Shown here piece after piece: positions 45,101 through 55,310 of a DNA stretch of 64,000 bases. The position numbers were made by a program, and so were the translations under genes. Numbering within the stretch: the first letter of the stretch is position 1; every line of letters begins with the position of its first letter. The DNA lies in NCBI GenBank assembly GCA_015179125.1, contig WHVA01000117.1, positions 62,001 through 126,000 on the forward strand, written 5' to 3'. Source of the stretch: Gautieria morchelliformis. Its lineage: Eukaryota > Basidiomycota > Agaricomycetes > Gomphales > Gomphaceae. The notes beneath the pieces were generated by a model that was given only the letters and a program-made list of their open reading frames with translations, did not search any database and was not told where the DNA came from.

Positions 45101-46858
45101 CCAAGGGCAGACGATGCATGCTCGTCCGTTCTTGGCCTATCAAGCTCTTTGGACACATGGGAGTCAACACTCTCGCTCCCTTCTGATGCGCTTTCTGTAT
45201 AGGGAAGGAGACTCGGGGGTTCTTCCTCGGAAGCCGATGACGTCGACAGCTCTGGCAGCAGAGACTCTTGCCGCTGAGCAAAACCACCTTTGTCGTCGTG
45301 AGAAGTATGGGGCCGGGGTGGACTTTGCCGCCGGGAAGTTGGCAGATGGCTTTGATTGGAGGGATGCTGGTGCATAGGCGGCCATGTGTTGTCCGGTAGA
45401 CTATATTTCCGCCCCGATGGGGGCCCTCCGCTTTGTGAAAGAAGATATTCGACTTGTTGAGATCGTTGATGGGAGTGAGAGGAAGCAGAGGGTGACGTGG
45501 GTGGTGAGTAGAATATATCGATCGCAGAGGAATCTTTAGAGGAACCTTTACTATCTCTAAACGGCGGGGAGCGCGGAGACGACGAACGCTCGCCTGAATC
45601 GCGCGAGCGATCTTGGGATCCAGACGATTCCTTGGGAGTGCTCTCCGCTGGTGCTGAAATGTCGGTCGGCGAAGTAAACACCTGGGAGTCGAGCGACGGA
45701 TTGGCCGATATCCAATCAAGACGCGTGGCAGGGTTTATCGACGACCGTTTCTCGGCACGGGACGATTTACCCGCGGTAGTCGGTACGCGACTGGATGGCG
45801 AGGCGGACTCCGGGGAAAGAAGAGCATTCGCGGGACGAACGCCACCGTCGAAGGATTTGCGGCGGGGGCCTAGTGTGTCAGAAATGTGGGGAAGTGATAT
45901 AGGATTCTCATGGGCACTCTGAGGACTGTGAAGAGAAGAACCGACAGCGGTCGTTGTTGTCGGAGATGGAAGCGATGAAGGGGGTCGTAGGGTGGCAGGA
46001 GAGGCGTCGATATAAGGGAGGACCGGACGGTGGGAGGATTCGCCATGTTGGCGGCTATTTTGCAGGGTAGCGGTGAGAGACTGGGTGGAAATGCGCTTGG
46101 CCGAGTGAGAGACTGCGGAGTCGGCACTGGCTATTTGGGGTTATTCAGGCCAGGAGTTGCGGGAGGGGTCTCAGAGGTGGAGGCCTGGGATGGAAGGTCA
46201 GTGGCATGAGAGACTGTTCAGAGGGAGCGTACATCGAGATCCCTTAGAGTCATTGTGGATGGTTTCTCGCGCAGCCTGTCTTTGGTGTCTTTGTCGCGAG
46301 GGGGTTTGTGCTTGTTTTTGCGCTGCTCTGCGTGTCGTCGACTGCGTGCCACGCGCTCATTGTGGCAGGACATGCAATAGATACCCTGAGTGGTCTTGGC
46401 GAATACAAGTTCGCCGATATGGCGAGCGCAGGTCTTGCATGTGAAGCATGCTGCGTGGTAGGACTCGTCGCCAGTCATGATGGCTTCATGGGAGATGGGC
46501 TTCTTGCAGACAGCGCAATTGTAGGAACACGCGGCACACACGGGGGATCCATCGGAAAGGAGGAGCAGGTTGGTGTCTGGAGAGACGCGATTCGCGCATT
46601 TTGCACATTTGAAGCTGTGCGGGGAGGTGAGTCTAGCGGAGGAGTAGAGGAGGCGCACACACCAGTCGACGTGCCACAGGGAATTGCTAGGACGGGGCTT
46701 GAGAACGGGGGTGAGAAGATATGCAGGCAGACGCACCCAAACGCGACGACGACGCCGTTTCCGTCATCCACGGGATTCTTACAGCCGCCACAGGACTCGA
46801 GCTGGTGGTCCATAATGGCAGGGGACGAAGAATAGGGTATCGAGGCCACCGAGGCCAT
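42170..46858 (-). CDS. LIM-C1-RhoGAP protein (Rga-type)
   Basis: One long gene of many exons. Two N-terminal LIM domains (SCGGCKN...WHVDWCFKC...CAAC, then CAVCKKPISHE...CFTCKTC...YCMSCHNE) come from exons near 46200-46858. A long Ser/Pro-rich disordered middle (44200-46130) follows, then coiled coils (43600-44150). A C1 zinc finger (FARCDHCGDKMWGTQLRCN, then CNIGCHIRCAGN) and a RhoGAP domain end the protein. The GAP domain keeps the arginine finger in YEGIYRKTGGS and the block LPNPLLTHALHEAFI, ending ENARSVFRDDS. It would switch off a Rho/Cdc42 GTPase at growth sites. Individual intron borders in the disordered part were not all fixed. Confidence 0.88.
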
Positions 46859-47459
46859 CTGGCACGAAGCTAGCTGAGCCCGACCGGTATTAGTTAGTGC
46901 TACGTAGACGCCGGCCCGAGGACAATTTATGGATGATTACGCAATACGCAACCTAGGCGACTGGCTTATGGTGACGCTCATGATTCCGGCTACCTCACGC
47001 GAACAACGCTTGCAACTGGGTTTCCAAAGTACCGAGTCGCTCATCACGAATTTCCAAAACACAGCCCCACACGCTGAAGCCTCGATGAGGCCTTCTCAAA
47101 CAACATTCCTTCCGTTTGCGTGTCTTGATGTCCGCATCATGGAGGGTCGTCACTGTATGATACATGCCTGACGCAATAATTGCCAGGCTTATGTGGTTGT
47201 GGACCGTCGTGTGTCCCTACTAGAGATGCGGGAGAAGCCAGAAGCCTCGTTGACAAACCTTGCCTTCGTAATCTCCCAGAAAGGGCGCAAATCTTGAGAC
47301 ATGGCCCAGCCCCGTCACGTGACGCAGCGATCAGGAGCAGCCCTGTCCTACAGCGACCCCCGCCCGGGACCGCGGCGCCCCCCCTCAAGATCGCTAAATG
47401 ACGTCGCCACTAGCGTATAAAGATCGTCTCCTTCCGTCGCGCTCTCTTCAAAGGCCACC
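46859..47459. promoter_or_regulatory. bidirectional promoter between RhoGAP and the Zn2Cys6 factor
   Basis: About 600 bp lie between divergent starts. It includes a GC-rich stretch with CACGTGACGCAG near 47316 and a GCGTATAAAGATC TATA-like element near 47414, about 45 bp before the factor's start. Other frames here lack coding character. Confidence 0.5.
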
Positions 47460-48990
47460 ATGTCTCCTTCTGTCCACCCCGACAGCGCCACACGCAGACG
47501 GACAACCAGGGGTATGTGCTCTCCTCTTCGTGCCGCCCTCCTTGTAATCTATCCCCCCAGCTTGCGACCAATGCAGAAAGACAAAAAGTCGCTGCGAACA
47601 CCCCCAGCAGTCACAGGAGCCTTGTAGAAATTGTCTCCTTTCAGGCGCCAGTACGTCCCCGCCACACTCTGTATTCTAGCATCTCACTCTCTGTCAGCTT
47701 GCACCTTTCTAGGTAACTCCCTTACAGCCACCATTACCAACACTCACCTGATCACGTAACAGAGCCAAGTCACAAAAGAGGCCCCCCAAAGGGGTGCGTC
47801 GTTTTTTCCAATATTCACTGATGGCTGTGCTCACCACACATGCAGATACTTGAGCGCCCTCGAACAACGCCTCCACGATGCCGAGGCCCTGCTTGGCGTC
47901 ATCATCTCCTCTTCCGACTCCCGAGCTACCACTATGGTTGCCGACCTCTCCAAAGATACGCTGGCCGCCTCCATTATTGCCCGCGTGGCCAACAGCAGCT
48001 TCGGTCCCGTGGGGCGCCACGCCCTTCGGCACCGTGACTGCAATTCCAATTCTCGACGACGCTCTATTGACCTTCGCCAGCAGCAAATGAACGAGCACGA
48101 GCCTCCGTTGATTGATGGCAATGGTATGTCATGTCTTCGCTGCCCGCATATAAGTAAGGCAGTGACCAATGTCGCGCAGGTCATCTGGTCTTCACGAGTC
48201 CTAGTAATACCTGGCAGGACTATCTTAGTCTTCGTCTCTCCATCGAGTCTGGTTTCCGAGCCCAGACTCTCTCCAAACCAATCTCTGAAAATCCGCCGTC
48301 TCAACAACCTGAACAGTCAGCTCGTGCGTGGGCTTCTCGAACTCATATTCGACGACAAGTAACACATTCGTCTATAGCTCCCTCCGATGTCTCAGTCCCG
48401 AAACCGTTTACCTTCCAAGGAAATTTTCGGTTCCCGATGTCTCCTACCGTCGACACGAGCGCGGGAACCTACGGTAAGAATATTCGCACAAATTAGTTGT
48501 GCCCTAAGTTTATCCATCTGCTAGACTACTCCTTTGTCGACTCACCGCCTTCCTCCATGTCGTCGGATATGGTCATGTATCACGACACGCCCGAGGGGAC
48601 GAAAGCGACGACTCTGCTTCACTCTCCAACCACTCTCCGACGGCTATTGCGGGAGACCACAACGGCCAGGTTGACGGTTCCAAAGGATTTGCACGAGCCT
48701 CGTACAATCGTTTACCTTATTCGCTCGATATAGACGCGGGCTTGACTCCAATTGCGGATGCCTCCTTCGACGCGCATCAGATGACAGTACCTTGTATGGA
48801 TGGGAGCAAAGGGCGAATGGCTAAGCGTCAGTGGACCAAGCCGGAGGAAGGAGACACGGAAGCGTGGCTTAGGCTCGTCGTTGAAGGAGGCGATCCACCT
48901 CACGCTCTGTTTGATGCTGGCCCGGCAGGGTTCGACCTGCCTGATCTAGTAAGCCGGTCCATTAATGAGGCCTCGAGGTCTTGGTGCTGA
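47460..48990 (+). CDS. Zn2Cys6 fungal transcription factor
   Basis: The first exons are 47460-47511, 47561-47650, a 15-nt microexon 47698-47712, 47763-47793 and then from near 47846. They join to ACDQCRKTKSRCE...PCRNCLLSGATCTFLEPSHKRG, a six-cysteine zinc cluster. The sixth Cys comes from the microexon. A linker and a dimerisation helix (PPKGYLSALEQRLHDAEALL) follow, then a long disordered region. In the last exon the frame slips near 48597 at a G run (GAGGGGAC); one extra G would join two coding-looking halves (HDTPEG and DESDDSASLSNHS). The target genes are unknown. The divergent LIM-RhoGAP may share its promoter. Confidence 0.82.
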
Positions 48991-49498
48991 AACTAGACGT
49001 CACAGAACAGTGGCAGCAAATAAGCACACAAAAATCGCGAAATCTGGTTCTGAGCAGTGCCTACCCTTGTGGTATATAGCTTTCGGTCAGTAGGATACGA
49101 GACAATGGACCTAGCGCTGCAGAACTTTTTTTCTTCCAGCGATATGACTAGGGACTTTTTCGCTTTCGCACCCGGTTGTGATGTATTCTGTTTTATGTAT
49201 GTAGTATCAATCCTTCTCGACTCCTGTGGTAGAGCTGTGCGCATGTATTGAGTCATAGGGGAGCCCAACGTCGACGCTAGAGTTTAATTAAATTCCACCC
49301 ACTAGCCTAAGTAAACTACTTGCTGTTGGGTAATGAATCAATGAAACCCACACAGCGAACAGGTTTTGTTGCCGAATAAGCGCAGTAAAGCTGAGTGAAT
49401 AGGCGATTCACTGAGCGTGTATATTATCACTATACCTAAGTTTCTATGCGTCTGGGATACGACCTAGGCGATTCACTGAACTATGAGACTGACCTATA
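48991..49498. other. intergenic region before the Tc1-like element
   Basis: This region contains two copies of a short direct repeat, GGCGATTCACTGA, near 49402 and 49468. No gene was recognised. It ends in the TA target site at 49499-49500. Confidence 0.4.
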
Positions 49499-49500
49499 TA

Positions 49501-50672
49501 CAGTTGCGGACAACCAAACACAACAAACTTTGTATTTTGAGATTGTGACTTTTTTCTGCCAAACTGAGTATGGATTCAGCACCTTGGAATATGTTGAAAA
49601 CTGATTTTTCTGGAATTTTCCCACGACTTTTCAAGGTGGCCAAATTTTTCAGCCAAATTTTTGACAGCTTTGCAGAGTTTTCTGCCACTTCAGGTTGGTG
49701 TGATGTATTGGGAATTGGTATGGCTGACTGTCATAGTTGCATGATGTGCACCCATGAAATTTCATGCTTTTTGATTGCTTTGTGGTCAAATTTGGGATGC
49801 GTGGGGATGACAAGATGAGCCATTCACCAGCTGTAGAATTACGAAAAGCAGACGGTTCTTTAGGGTGTGTGTAAAAGAAGGTTTATGAGTGTGCCTTGGT
49901 TCCACAGGTTTTGTTGTAGTATGTGTCTCCAAGCTAATAGATAAGGTGACCCTTGGTTTCGCCATGACACTCTGTGATTCGGGAGTGTCCTCGCTGCTTC
50001 TGGCTTTCTTCAACGGGGGTTGACAATGTTGAACGTTGAATTTTTGAAATGTTGACCTGCTGAAAGACTCAATTAAGTCAATGCAGGACTCGGAAGATGC
50101 GTCAGCCGTCCCCTCAGCCGCTGTCATGGCTGCTCCTTTGTGTGATTCTGCCTTCAACTTTTGCTGGCCCTTGCCTTTCCACTTCTTGTTCGCCTTCCTG
50201 CTCACACCGGGTTCATCCTTCCCCCTATCAATTATTTTCTGCTTCCTTTTCTTTTTAGGCGGAGGGACAGCGTCCTGGACACTCCCAGATCCTGTTGTCA
50301 CTTATTTCTACAGCGACAATACTGATAGCATAGATGGTGGGAACAAAAGTCTTTCCATTTTAGGGCATATTTAATCAATTTATTTCAAGGGATGGTTGTC
50401 ACGGATGGTTTTTTTTTCTTTATGGAATCAGACACGGCTCGCCAAAAGGAGTCAATTGCGCTATTTTTCATGATTTTAGGGATTTTTTTCAGGGGTGGCC
50501 AAATTTTTGGAGTTCTCAACACTAAAATCGCCGAAATACAGAAATCGGCTCGTAGAATCCTCTCCAGAAAAATCAATTGTGCATGTTTTCACAGTTTGTG
50601 GCTTTTTAGTACGTTTGTGGCAATGTCCAAAATTCAGTCACTAAAGTTGTCGGTTTTGATTGTCCGCAACTG
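49501..50672. mobile_element. Tc1/mariner-type DNA element without a recognised transposase
   Basis: It begins CAGTTGCGGACAACCAAA and ends with the reverse complement of CAGTTGCGGACAATCAAA, flanked by TA on both sides. This is the target choice and CAGT-type end of the Tc1/mariner superfamily. The inverted repeats extend about 30 bp imperfectly. A direct repeat GGTGGCCAAATTTTT also lies in both halves. The 1,172 bp interior holds only a 171-codon frame (minus) with no DDE motif. It is probably a non-autonomous derivative moved by an enzyme encoded elsewhere. Confidence 0.85.
49786..50301 (-). CDS. lysine-rich open frame inside the Tc1-like element
   Basis: 171 residues, with a basic N-terminal part (PPPKKKRKQKIIDRGK) resembling a nuclear localisation signal, followed by Ser/Thr-rich sequence. 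It does not look like a transposase core. It could be the leftover end of one (pogo-like transposases carry basic tails), or a chance frame. Confidence 0.35.
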   Translation of the reverse strand: MTTGSGSVQDAVPPPKKKRKQKIIDRGKDEPGVSRKANKKWKGKGQQKLKAESHKGAAMTAAEGTADASSESCIDLIESFSRSTFQKFNVQHCQPPLKKARSSEDTPESQSVMAKPRVTLSISLETHTTTKPVEPRHTHKPSFTHTLKNRLLFVILQLVNGSSCHPHASQI

Positions 50673-50674
50673 TA

Positions 50675-51123
50675 GTGGCCTCGAGAATACTCGATGCCCG
50701 ACGTAGGAGAATGCAGGGCTGCGTCTTACTGGGGACCAGATCTCAACAATTATCATTAATTATAATGTGGCGTACAATCTGGATGTGGCGTGACTCGGCG
50801 TGACTCCGTGCGCGCATGTGACTCTATACAAGATGGTCAATCTACGCTGGGATCTCCCTACATAAGTAGGTGGAACAGGAAATCCCCCTTATGGGATACT
50901 TACCAACTAGCGTTCCCGTCCAAATCACAGCGGTGACAGCACCAACTGCTGTCAGACTCAGGGCCCTCTCATATGATCAGTCCTAGTCCACGAGCAACCA
51001 TCGTCGGACCATGTGATACGCAAACGTATACGTAGGGTCGCCAATAATAGTGGCTGGCGGAGTCGAAAATCACACAAGTATATAGATGATGCCGAACTTG
51101 GAGTTCCAGCAGACTCTCGTACG
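50675..51123. other. intergenic region upstream of the S28 peptidase
   Basis: About 450 bp with a repeated GTGGCGT(A/G)AC motif near 50770-50805. No gene was seen. Confidence 0.35.
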
Positions 51124-53200
51124 ATGCTGGTCTCACTGGCGCTTGCCATTTTGCCTGTAGCTCACGCTCTTTCCCCCCATGGATTCCGCCTACTGGGTCC
51201 ACAAGCCGTAAAGCTTTGGCAACTTGAGCAACGGTACGAGACCGTCTTTGTATATTTATTCGTCTCATCGCCCCTTCCAGCTTGCAGCCGGCCGTCGAGG
51301 CTAATAACCTAGCGGCGGCCGCATCGTTCCCTCCTGGCATTGTTGAGGGCACATTCACTCAGCCGCTCGATCATTTCGATAACCAGAACCCGTTCACGTT
51401 CCAGCAACACTTCTGGGTTAACTCAAACTTCTACAAACCTGGAGGCCCCGTCATCCTCCTTGAAGGCGGAGAAGCGCCTGGCTTAGATCGCGTACCCTTT
51501 ATCAGCACAGGCGTGGCTGCAAAGCTTGCGAACGCCACCGGGGGCCTCTGCATGGTCCTGGAGCATAGATATTACGGAAACTCAGTCCCGGTCGCCAACT
51601 TCTCCACCGACTCTCTGAGATGGCTTACTAACGACCAGGCTATGGCTGACTCGGCGAATTTCATGGCCAATATCAATTTCACTGCGACCACGGGTATCCA
51701 TACTGACCTCACTGCCCCTGGTACACCATATATCTATTACGGGGGCTCATATGCTGGGGCCCGATCAGCGCATATGAGAGTTAAATACCCAGAGCTTACA
51801 TACGGCGCCATAGCATCCAGTGGCGTCACCCATGCGTCCGTTGCACTTTGGCAGTACTTTGATGTTGTACGAAACGCCGCTCCCAATTGCTCATCTGTCC
51901 TGGTGGATGCGGTCCAATCAATCAACGTTGCCCTAGCCCGCCCTGATCTCAACACTCCCCTTAAGCAGCTATTTGGACTCGACGGACTCGCAGACGACGA
52001 TTTTGCTTCGATATTAACCGTGAGTGGGGCGGGCCGTGTGCATCGCACACATAGTTTCCCTACTCACACACCATAGAGTCCTCTTGGAGGCTGGCAAAAT
52101 CATAATTGGGACCCAGCCATAGACTCTGATGGATGGACACCATTCTGTGAGACTATCGCCGCGAAACCCTCTGATCCATCACTGCAGACGGGTCATATCG
52201 GCAACCTGAGTGTGGGTTTCGGCCTACTGAACTTCGCGAACTACAGCCAAATTGTAAGACTTTGCCGCCTTGCGTCATTTCCACGGCTCAAATGATATCC
52301 AAGAATTTTGCTGCACCCTGCTTGCAAAATGGCCTGACCATTACCCAGGTATGTATTATATCCGTAAGGCACGAGATAACAATGACCGTATCTCAGTGTT
52401 ATGCGACAACGGACGATGCACAATTCCAAGTTGATGACCTATCGCAGACCTGGCGGCCATGGCAGTTTCAAGGTACCACGAACGTGTTCTTGTGTTACGA
52501 CAACGCGTTGATGTTATATCTAGTATGCACAGCCTGGGGGTTCTTCATCGTGCGTGCGAAACGGCATTCTTCGTCGTACCAGAAGCCTGACCGCCACTGA
52601 TTAAGGATGCCCCGCCACCCAATATACCAGCTATTGCGGCCAAGGCATTAACGGTGCCCTATCTATCAAAGATCTGCAAGCAGGTACGATGAAAACATCT
52701 CCTAATGCAAGTCACACTATCGGTCTAGACTCATGAACGGACAGGCTTATCCTCCGGGGCAGTTCTTCACTGTTCCAGACCAGCCGGACGTCGCCTCGGT
52801 GAATGCTCTGGGTGGTTTCCACATTTCGGCCGATCGCCTGGCCATTGTGGATGGAGAGCGTGAGTTTGAATCGCTGGCCGATGTTTTTTTTTAACTACAA
52901 CTGATTTTTCCACTAGTTGATCCATGGAGACCTGCGACACCGCACAGCTCTTACGCATATCTTCCCCCGCGTGAAGATACTACGTTGAGACCCTTCAAAC
53001 TTATTCCGGGTAGGACATTATCCTTTCCTATCGTCATCATGTTTTGTTGAACAGTCATCATAGGCGCCGTTCATCATTGGGACGAAAACGGGTTACCAAA
53101 CACCTCCGATGAGCCGCCGGCGATTCAGGCAATTCACAATGCAGAAATTGGGTTTGTGAAAGCGTGGCTGAAGGATTTCAAACCCTCTTTTAGAATTTGA
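51124..53200 (+). CDS. secreted serine carboxypeptidase, S28 family
   Basis: The first exon (51124-51233) encodes a signal peptide (MLVSLALAILPVAHA) and joins across a 48-bp intron to the peptidase domain. Landmarks are TQPLDHFDNQNPFTFQQHFW, CMVLEHRYYGNSVP, the nucleophile Ser in YYGGSYAGA, the catalytic Asp in the AIVDGE/VDPWRPA block and the His in GAVHHWDENG. The triad is therefore complete. S28 enzymes remove residues after proline from protein C- or N-termini; in fungi they are usually secreted for nutrition. Several more small introns lie between 52018 and 53070. The gene ends FKPSFRI at 53200. Asn-x-Ser/Thr glycosylation sites are frequent. Confidence 0.88.
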
Positions 53201-53639
53201 AATATGATCCCTTGCCAGCAAGCGTTATGAGACCATACTCATTCGTGGTTGGAGGTGTAATCTTCCTTGAATAAAACAAGGAAATGCGTATCATAGCTTT
53301 ACATACATATAGTAGACAGAACCTCGATACCTGCTGCATGCCATCTATCACGTGATCGTCTATGAATATCCAGTGTGGGACTAGACTCGAGCCAGTCTCT
53401 ATGTATAATCGTTACACGAAAATAGATCGGACGACTATCTCCGATCGTGTACCTCTCGTCCTGGACCGCTAAACCCTAATGTGTCTAGTGTGGGACACCA
53501 TGGCGATTTACGCATTACGGACGAACGGCCACTACATATTCTGCACTGTGGACTGTGGTACGTTCTTGTAACACTGATGCTATCTGACTCATCGCAGATG
53601 CTTCGCAGCAGGGAGACATCTCATTTCATTTGGAACTCT
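53201..53639. other. intergenic region before the methyltransferase
   Basis: About 440 bp. It contains the 26-bp repeat listed separately (53395-53420). An ATG frame starting at 53500 is too short to be convincing as an extra first exon. Confidence 0.4.
53395..53420 (+). repeat. 26-bp repeat also found at 59947
   Basis: The motif begins GTCTCTATGTATAATCGTT and ends ACACGAA. It is identical at 59947-59972. Both copies lie in promoter regions, 60-245 bp from a start codon. Nothing in the flanks shows terminal repeats. Confidence 0.7.
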
Positions 53640-55142
53640 ATGGATTTTGTGCTAGGCAAACTCACTAAGTTTGGTTACGATCTCGTAGACAAGGGTGTCG
53701 TACCGGACTGGATCCTCCGCTCAGCCGTTCGCTATCTTTGTAAAGTGCGACTTTCCTCCTTACCTCTACCCGAGTCTTCGTACACATCACACGCCCACTA
53801 CAAATCAGCATTTGTCTCATCTCTTAAGAGTCTCCCGTCGATAACCGCTCCGGGATCCACGCGCAAAGCGAACGATCAGCACTATGAAGTCAGCACGGCA
53901 TTTATCTTGAGTTGTCTGGGACCTCGCGCAAAATATTCAGCGTGCTTGTGGGAAAGAGATGGGCCTGATGAGAGTCGGGTGAAGACGCTGGCTGAGGCGG
54001 AGGAGGCCATTATGGACCTTTATTGCGCAAGAGCAAACCTCAGCGATGGAATGGATGTATTAGACCTCGGATGCGGTCAGTGATTGATGCATATACACGC
54101 ACTGGGGAACTCACCACTGCAATCCTCAAAGGCTGGGGTAGCCTTTCCTTGTATCTTGCAGAGGTGCACTACGCCTTTTGTTCTGTACATCAAATCCTCA
54201 TCCTTCTAGAAATACCCCAGCTCTCGTATCGTAGGCCTTTCCAATTCGGCCACCCAGAAAGCCCACATCGACTCTGTGGCAAAAGAGAAGAAGTTGCTTA
54301 ATCTCAAGGTGCAACGACAAACATCTGAACCACAATGTGGCTATTGACTGCCACCCCGAGTCAGATTATTACGGCCGACGTCAATTCGCATGAGTTTGAT
54401 GGTCAACAGCGATTTGACAGAATCCTATCAATCGAAGTACGGTTCAGCTGTTTGCCTTCTCCCCCCTCGCATAATAGCCATTCCAGATGTTTGAACATAT
54501 GAAGAATTACGAACTCCTTCTGCATAAGGTCTCCAACTGGTTAAAATCTCCGTCCGAGACTGTGGATGGATCTGATGCGCTACTATTCATACACATATTC
54601 TGCCACAAGACGACCCCTTATCATTTTGACGATGATGATTCTTGGATGGCACGAACCTTTTTCTCAGGTCAGGGAGAACATGAGTGTTGCAATGTTATTT
54701 CGCTGATAGGACCCAATCTGGCAGGCGGGACAATGTCATCGCACGATCTCCTGCTTCACTTTCAATCCGATGTAACGTTACTCAAAAGCTGGTGGCTTGA
54801 TGGGAAGCATTATGCTCGTACACTCGAGGCGTGGCTTCAACTTCAGGACAAAAATGCGAAAAAGGGATTAGCTGAGCTCGAACGTGATGCGGACGCCAAG
54901 GGCATGGGGAGGGAGGAAGGTCGAAAAGCCTTTTATAGGTGGGCGAGGTTTTCCAAGTTCTTGTTTTTCATATGCTTCTCACACCCATCAGATTCAGGTT
55001 ATTTTTCCTCGCGTGCGCAGAGTTTTTTGCTTTGAACGATGGTGAAGAGTGAGTCCATAAAGTTGGCTTCAGGAGGTGATTTAAAAGACGTTCTTCGTTT
55101 AGGTGGGGCGTGGGCCATTACTTGTTCAAGCGGAAATTGTAG
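53640..55142 (+). CDS. SAM-dependent methyltransferase of the cyclopropane-fatty-acid synthase type
   Basis: Starts MDFVLGKLTKFGYDLVDKG. Blocks in order are HYEVSTAFILSCLGPRAKYS, the SAM-binding motif MDVLDLGCGWGSLSLYLAE, then VGLSNSATQKAHI, ITADVNSHEF, FDRILSIEMFEHMKNYELLL, CHKTTPYHFDDDDSWMARTF and the C-terminal WGVGHYLFKRKL. These match the CFA-synthase/coclaurine N-methyltransferase-like family. Five or more short introns interrupt it, one just after the GCG of the SAM motif. It could methylate a lipid or a small amine; the substrate cannot be read from the sequence. The stop is at 55140-55142. Confidence 0.85.
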
Positions 55143-55310
55143 CGGGGGACTTTGTAAGAAAACGTTTACTAGAATCGTACGGCTAAGCAGTTGAAAACAG
55201 TGATATGATTACGTTGGATTCTATAAATACAGTACGTGTGATATAGGATAATCGCGGATGGTGGTATGCATGTGAAGTTCTCACAATGCAGGCAGGCGTG
55301 GTATCGATCC

